A stretch of 64,000 nucleotides of DNA, from assembly GCA_014773175.1 (NCBI GenBank), contig VXCM01000440.1, forward strand, positions 1-64,000, given 5' to 3'. The stretch is from Lucifuga dentata (taxonomy: Eukaryota; Chordata; Actinopteri; Ophidiiformes; Bythitidae). Position numbers and translations under genes: made by a program. How positions within the stretch are numbered: the first letter of the stretch is position 1; every line of letters starts with the position of its first letter. Below the pieces are notes generated by a model. The model searched no databases. It had not been told where the DNA came from and saw only the letters and a program-made list of their open reading frames with translations. Of this stretch, positions 60,582 to 64,000 are shown piece after piece.

Positions 60582-63500
60582 CTTTTACATTGCTTGAGAG
60601 AAGGCCACTGGTTTTCCTGTTTAAAGAAAAACAGGAATTTGTCGTTCTGTCTCATACAAAGCCAAGCTGGTGCAGATGTTGTTGCTCTCTGGTTGGTATC
60701 TGGGAGAACACCACGGTCATCTCCCACCCAGCTCCAGATGTTTCCTGTTAGGCCTGCTAAGCTTTTCTCTGTGCAACTGTTGTGTTGTAAAGTGAGAACT
60801 TACTGTACAGGATTAGTTTTTGATTTTTTTTCTTCTTTTTTTTTTTTGAATGATTATTCACCATTGAAGTTTTAAAAAAAAAAAGTTAAATATCTCATAA
60901 TTAAATCAGCTGTAACAGGCATGACAGATTTTACATTGCAATTTTCAAAGTGTTCTTTCTTTGCAAAATCTCCTCCAGTATTTGCTGAATGTATGAGATT
61001 CATGCTGCAGTGATGACTCAGTGAGGATCTGCCTGATGTCTCTCCACAGACTTACATTACAGACACAGTGGCTCCCCCACAGAATCTGTGGCCCATCAGC
61101 ACTAATGATCTGTGGGAAATATTGTCTCTGGTGTGTTGATTCCCAGGAAGTGTCTTGGAGATCATGAGCTCAGAAGAGTAGTAATGGTCACAGAATTAAT
61201 AGCATTGTATTTTAAAGGCTCTTGGCATTGTAAATGGACAAGTCTCGGTATCGTTTGATGGGGTAAAAAAGATCACTGGTTTATTTATGTGATACATTAC
61301 AAAAAAGAAAAATCTTTCAGTCTTATAAAAAACAAAACATCCACAAATGAGGTGAGACATTTTCACTTGAGTCCAGTGAAATTGTGAAACTAGGTCCATA
61401 TGCTCATAAATCGGAATGATTCATATACGCTTTATGTTCTATTTATGGACTTTGCTTTCTCTTCATGCATTGTTATAGTCCGTTTCCCTTTTCCTTCTCT
61501 CCCTAATTCCCATCCGCCCAAGCTTTGTACTAGGCTTTAAATGACCCGTTCACTTCTTTGATCTCCTGAAACCTGCTCATTCCAGCTGTGGCATTATGAT
61601 GGGAATGTGTACTTTGACCCTCTATACTCGTCTTCCTCAGTTAATTTGCCTTTCCTTTTCTCTTCTTCCTGCCCTTCCATCTCCTCTTGCATTTCTTTCC
61701 AGTTTCCTCTATCTTCACCTCAGGACTCTACCCCTTTCTTTAACTTTGACACCTGCCTGTCTGCATTTTCCAGTCTTTTCAGGTGAGTGTGCACATGTGT
61801 ATGTATATGTGCCTCTTTGTTAGATTAAGTTGGCTTAGATATTTCTTTATCTGTTTTCTGGACAATCTCTGACACTCAGGATTACCGCTGAAAAATCAGT
61901 GCTGTCAGCACACTTGCTCTTACATGAATGTGGTTAGCCGACCGTCAGTTGGTAGATATCTGTGTCTGTGGCTTGGCAGAGGTTCTGTCTGCACTGTACA
62001 GTATGTCAGGGCTGAGAAAAATGGTTTCCTGTGGGGGTTTGAGGCCCAGGCCCTTTTCCCTCCTCTCTGCTCTCAGGGGTCCTGTCAGGCCAAGGTATTT
62101 CCCCTCTCTGATTGACTCCAGAGATGAGCTGCTAGCTTGAAAGGCTGTATCGGTGCATGAAGTGTGTGATATATAAGTTGACAAAAACTTAATGTAATAA
62201 CAGTTTACACAAGTAAATAATAATATTAATATATTATTTAAAATTGAGAAAAACTTAATATACTAATATCAAGTTTTCCTCAATTTTAGTAGTATATGGC
62301 TACTTGCATATTGCATGATTTATATTCTTTCAGGGAAACCAGCATTTTGGATTCCTCATAACTCATCAGAAAATTCTTAATTAGGTTGATGCCATAGTCA
62401 AAGAAATTTTGATATTTAAAGAATTTATTTCCATAACACTATACAGTGATTTTTTTTTTTTTTTTNGGGGTGGAAGATTTAATTATTTCAGTTTTTTCAT
62501 CTACTACAATACAGACTGACTTGGTGTTGCTTTTATATGTATTAAAATGTTGCCAAACAGAGTTTGTGATGCAGTCTTTTCTTGTTCTGTCTCTGTCCTT
62601 TGTTCTATGTGAAGCCCTGTAACACAAACCTTTTTGTTTAAACTTAAGTAAAATTGACTTCACTTTCCTGCAGTGAACTTATGTATCCATCTATTTCATT
62701 CAGTTTTCAAGTGATTGTTGCATTTTCTCTTGCCTTATTTTGTTCAATCACATCAGCTCTGTGAGTTTTGGGACTCAATTTTCTGTGTCCAAACTGTGGG
62801 TAATGCACTGTAGAAAGAAAGTCACCAGTCATGATACATTATACCAGATGAACTGCTCGTTATTTGTGAAGGAGTAAGAGGTGGCAGCCATTAAAAACCC
62901 AGCCAAGACCATAAAATGCTTCACAGATATTTAGGGGTGGAATATCATTAATTACTGTAACATTGCTCTTGGGCTCCAGAGGAACCAGGGGCCCAGTAAA
63001 CCTGTGTTAATTTATTTTTAATGGTAGAATCCAGGTGTAGAAATGGCAGCTGGAATAAATCACAAAGGAAAGGCTCTACAGAATGATGGATGGCATACAT
63101 ATTTGGACAGGAGCTTTTTTTGTGAACAAAGTTCATGTGTTTTGTTTTAAGAATGGATTTTAAATGACAATGAAAGATGCTGTATTTGTAGTTCTTTTAA
63201 GTAGATGCAGTACAATCAAATACTCTAAAAGTCAAAGGATTTTATACGATTCCATGCTTATCTAATGTATGTCTGATAACTGTTTCTTCACTATTTCTCA
63301 TCAGTCATGTCTGACCCTTATGCAACCTTTCTTGCATGAGATTATGTGCCATTTTTTTCCACATATCTTTGCCTGTCACTCTTTCTACTGTGTGATTGAT
63401 ATAAAACAGAGTGGAGGACCTGTACTCCTCAAAAATAGTACTAATGATAAATAAGAAACTGAACTGATTTGAATAAATGTTCCCACAGAAGTCCAGTGTT

Positions 63501-64000
63501 GATGTGGAGTCCAAGATGTCGCTGGCAGACAGGATGAAGATCCTTAAGGAGAAGGAAGAGCAGTGGAAGAACAAAGGCAAAGGAGCAGCCAATGACTCCA
63601 TCCAGTTCACCGTCGCTGGACGCATGGCCAAGAGAGGTACATCATCCATCCCTCTCCATTAGTAATCAAGCATCATAAAATCTAAACGGTAATCTCTATA
63701 GTATACATCTTGCATTCTGGAATTGTGTGTTACTCGCAAAAATGTTACAACAAATGATTCATCAGTGTTGTTTTACACTGACAGCTCATTTGCAATTTTA
63801 GGTGGGTCACATTTGATCCTCCACACAGTGGCACCCACCCTAAAGAAATACAGTGGACATTTTCTACTTTTCTACTTTTATGCCGAACACTTCACTCTAA
63901 AGTATATGGGACTGTTAAAGGTGTAACTGCAGCATGATTATCTTGTTGTGTTCCACCAGGTCTTGTGTCAGATACAGGAAAGGAAGAGTCTCCGCTTATC
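44456..64000 (+). CDS. svil: Supervillin, N-terminal ~498 codons (3' part beyond window)
   Basis: Joined exons 44456-44784, 48661-48695, 51839-51900, 55535-55629, 56643-56751, (57194-57249 inferred), 58202-58687, 59114-59246, 63489-63636 and 63960-64000 give one open frame. Supervillin is a peripheral membrane scaffold that binds F-actin and myosin II, with an N-terminal disordered half and C-terminal gelsolin/villin-like repeats plus a headpiece; those lie beyond the right edge. Diagnostic blocks are the [13 protein letters not shown] segment near the start and SLADRMKILKEKEEQWKNKG followed by AANDSIQFTVAGRM at 446-479, nearly as in human. An acidic run (E302-E310) and Ser-rich tracts lie between. 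The human full-length N-terminus (MKRKERIARR-type) is not found in the window, so this transcript starts at a later position or uses an exon I cannot see. Which teleost paralog (a, b or c) it is cannot be told from here. Confidence 0.9.
44785..48660 (+). other. svil: svil intron, no further exon recognised
   Basis: Holds a duplicated 66-bp block around a single N (45466-45598) and poly(T) with N at about 46252-46284. Otherwise unique AT-rich sequence. The open stretch ending at 47796 has no usable donor and is not called. Confidence 0.5.
45466..45598. repeat. 66-bp exact duplication around a single N (assembly artefact)
   Basis: 45466-45531 and 45533-45598 are identical and separated by one N at 45532. 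Confidence 0.9.
48661..48695 (+). CDS. svil: svil small exon (12 codons)
   Basis: Acceptor actcctag after a C/T-rich tract, donor gtaaga. Its phase fits both neighbours (enters with two bases pending, leaves with one). Encodes residues 110-121 (RLLETNDPEETK). The 35-nt length fits the many short exons of this region. Confidence 0.75.
48696..51838 (+). other. svil: svil intron
   Basis: Unique AT-rich sequence. A 41-codon open stretch after an acceptor at 50504-50505 (50506-50628, ending TGA) has protein-like composition and an AATAAA at 50983-50988, but its frame does not join any svil exon found here. Confidence 0.45.
51839..51900 (+). CDS. svil: svil exon (residues 122-142)
   Basis: Acceptor tttcag, donor gtacag. 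It joins in phase to the 48661-48695 exon and leaves in phase 0. Encodes VDEKPADSAKRSVTSKMSLFK, Ser/Lys-rich as expected for the supervillin N-terminal half. Confidence 0.82.
52132..52971. mobile_element. hAT-type non-autonomous transposon with 8-bp target duplication
   Basis: Direct repeat GTATGTTC at 52132-52139 and 52964-52971 brackets an 824-bp element (52140-52963). The left end TAGGGCTGGGCAATA and the reverse complement of the right end, TAAGGCTGGGTGATA, match at 12 of 15 positions. The 8-bp duplication and such ends mark the hAT superfamily. Inside, an ATG at 52468 opens a short frame (MATNASTEDELVSKKG) that resembles the start of ZBED-type hAT transposases. The rest of the transposase is missing, so the copy is an internal deletion derivative. 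It contains an assembly duplication (52523-52651). Confidence 0.88.
52523..52651. repeat. 64-bp exact duplication around a single N (assembly artefact)
   Basis: 52523-52586 and 52588-52651 are identical, with one N at 52587. It breaks the residual transposase frame artificially. Confidence 0.9.
52978..53475 (+). repeat. Dispersed repeat, copy B
   Basis: Homologous along its length to 18100-18575 in the same orientation. Shared blocks include 'cgtattttag', 'gtctcctgggactatattc', 'gtgatggattac', 'gagcacgtttcaagtctc' and 'gtgcaaaattag..gtatg'. It lies directly right of the hAT element, which may have inserted into its left part. Confidence 0.75.
54281..54340. repeat. (TTTC)n microsatellite
   Basis: Tetranucleotide run in a svil intron; ORFs over it translate as Leu/Ser/Phe repeats. 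Confidence 0.95.
55535..55629 (+). CDS. svil: svil exon (residues 143-173)
   Basis: Acceptor ctgtag after a pyrimidine tract, donor gtgggc. Joins in phase 0 and leaves with two bases. Encodes an acidic, polar segment (EEEVTEDESSGRRDKD and onward). Confidence 0.85.
56643..56751 (+). CDS. svil: svil exon (residues 174-210)
   Basis: Acceptor ttctgcag, donor gttggt. The phase fits the preceding exon, and it leaves in phase 0. Lys/Glu-rich (IKEKEENESTDEPSWKEQ and so on), consistent with the disordered N-terminal half. Confidence 0.85.
57194..57249 (+). CDS. svil: svil exon inferred from phase (residues 211-228)
   Basis: The exon ending at 56751 leaves in phase 0, but the exon at 58202 must be entered with two bases pending, so an exon of length 3n+2 is needed between them. 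Here a C/T-rich tract ends in catcag at 57193, an 18-codon frame follows (HSPVTFDPSAGLLLSNSS), and a weak donor gtgata at 57250 leaves exactly two bases. The donor lacks G at -1, and the alternative is an exon lost in the N gap at 57889-58144. Confidence 0.45.
57866..58177. repeat. (CT)n, 256-N gap, (CCA)n
   Basis: A CT run enters the gap (57889-58144) and a CCA triplet run leaves it. The gap clearly falls in simple repeats within a svil intron. An exon inside it cannot be excluded. Confidence 0.95.
58202..58687 (+). CDS. svil: svil large exon (residues 229-390)
   Basis: Acceptor ttctgacag after a pyrimidine tract, donor gtcagt. 486 nt, open throughout. The segment has a Pro/Ser-rich start, a GIKGILKKSRSTSVESD-type basic/serine block (261-277), nine consecutive Glu (302-310) followed by more acidic residues, and poly-Ser. 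Low complexity and charge suggest a disordered linker with many possible phosphorylation sites. Confidence 0.88.
59114..59246 (+). CDS. svil: svil exon (residues 391-435, first SLADR motif)
   Basis: Acceptor ttctag, donor gtaaaa. It joins in phase and leaves in phase 0. Encodes a basic segment (KMDRFKKHK) and the motif SLADRFSQLQDAENSWKKK at 417-435, which resembles the second motif encoded by the exon at 63489. Confidence 0.9.
60383..60475 (+). repeat. Teleost repeat fragment ('caagtcaaatcaagtttatt')
   Basis: 'aagtcaagtcaaatcaagtt', 'tatttgtactgcccagta' and 'acaaacaatggctctgaatg' recall a very common fish repeat (AAGTCAAGTTTATTTATATAGCCC..ATCACAAA). Only a short piece is present. Confidence 0.45.
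61774..61782 (+). CDS. svil: Candidate 9-nt svil microexon (Ser-Phe-Gln)
   Basis: A strong pyrimidine tract and ttttccag (to 61773) precede TCTTTTCAG, followed directly by the near-ideal donor gtgagt (61783). Both flanking coding exons meet in phase 0, so inclusion adds Ser-Phe-Gln without shifting the frame. Three codons cannot be judged by coding content, so only transcripts can confirm it. Confidence 0.35.
63489..63636 (+). CDS. svil: svil exon (residues 436-484, second SLADR motif)
   Basis: Acceptor cccacag, donor gtacat. Encodes SKMSLADRMKILKEKEEQW (443-461) and AANDSIQFTVAGRMAKRG, which closely match human supervillin (SKMSLADRMKMLQEKEEQW, TQFTVAGRMVKRG). This exon gives the firmest identification of the gene. 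Confidence 0.96.
63960..64000 (+). CDS. svil: svil exon, cut by the window end
   Basis: Acceptor caccag. Enters in phase with the previous exon (codon 485 split). Encodes GLVSDTGKEESPLI and runs off the window; human has GLASPTAITP at this point. Confidence 0.8.

Larger units (their letters stand above)
59247..63488 (+). other. svil: svil intron with a candidate microexon
   Basis: Holds (TTTG)n/(TTTA)n at about 59640-59680, (GT)n at about 59870-59884, poly(T) at 60551-60580, a repeat fragment at 60383-60475, a long pyrimidine-rich stretch at 61620-61772 and poly(T) with N at 62466. A 9-nt candidate microexon is at 61774-61782. Confidence 0.55.

Overview
The window reads as teleost fish nuclear DNA, probably from a percomorph-type assembly. 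It is AT-rich and dense in (CA)n, (CT)n and other microsatellites. It carries fish-type DNA transposons (a Tc1-like MITE with perfect inverted repeats, a hAT element with an 8-bp target duplication) and non-LTR retrotransposon tails. Its genes are split into small exons with GT-AG introns. There are two long N gaps (15916-16584 and 57889-58144) and many single Ns; three of the single Ns sit between exact duplicate copies of 64-66 bp, which are almost certainly assembly artefacts.

Layout. 1-25.1 kb is essentially gene-free: dispersed repeats, microsatellites, a 597-bp inverted-repeat element built from a 21-bp unit, and one speculative chain of phase-compatible exons on the + strand (15.2-19.0 kb). 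25152-30513 (+) is a complete 12-exon N-myristoyltransferase gene (NMT1/NMT2 family, 458 codons). 32.0-32.4 kb is a CpG-rich stretch that looks like the promoter and non-coding first exon of the next gene. 44288 to the window end (+) is the 5' part of supervillin (svil): about 498 N-terminal codons in ten exons (nine well supported, one inferred), running off the right edge before the gelsolin/villin repeats.

Working relationship. The two genes lie head-to-tail on the same strand, and nothing in the sequence suggests co-regulation. NMT would attach myristate to N-terminal glycines. Supervillin is a membrane-associated actin/myosin-binding scaffold. Its N-terminal half, the part seen here, is normally a disordered, charged region.

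The most interesting signal is in the NMT gene. The reading frame and all splice sites are intact, but the two family signatures and the C-terminus, all at the active site, are altered. The Asn of E-[IV]-N-F-L-C-x-H-K is Lys, the K-F-G-x-G-D-G motif is degraded, and the usual ...GLVLQ end is ...GLVLPN. This suggests a divergent paralog with changed or lost catalysis. Secondary leads are a 9-nt in-frame microexon candidate in svil, possible extra 5' exons and an internal promoter in svil intron 1, and the unusual 21-bp-unit palindromic repeat element.
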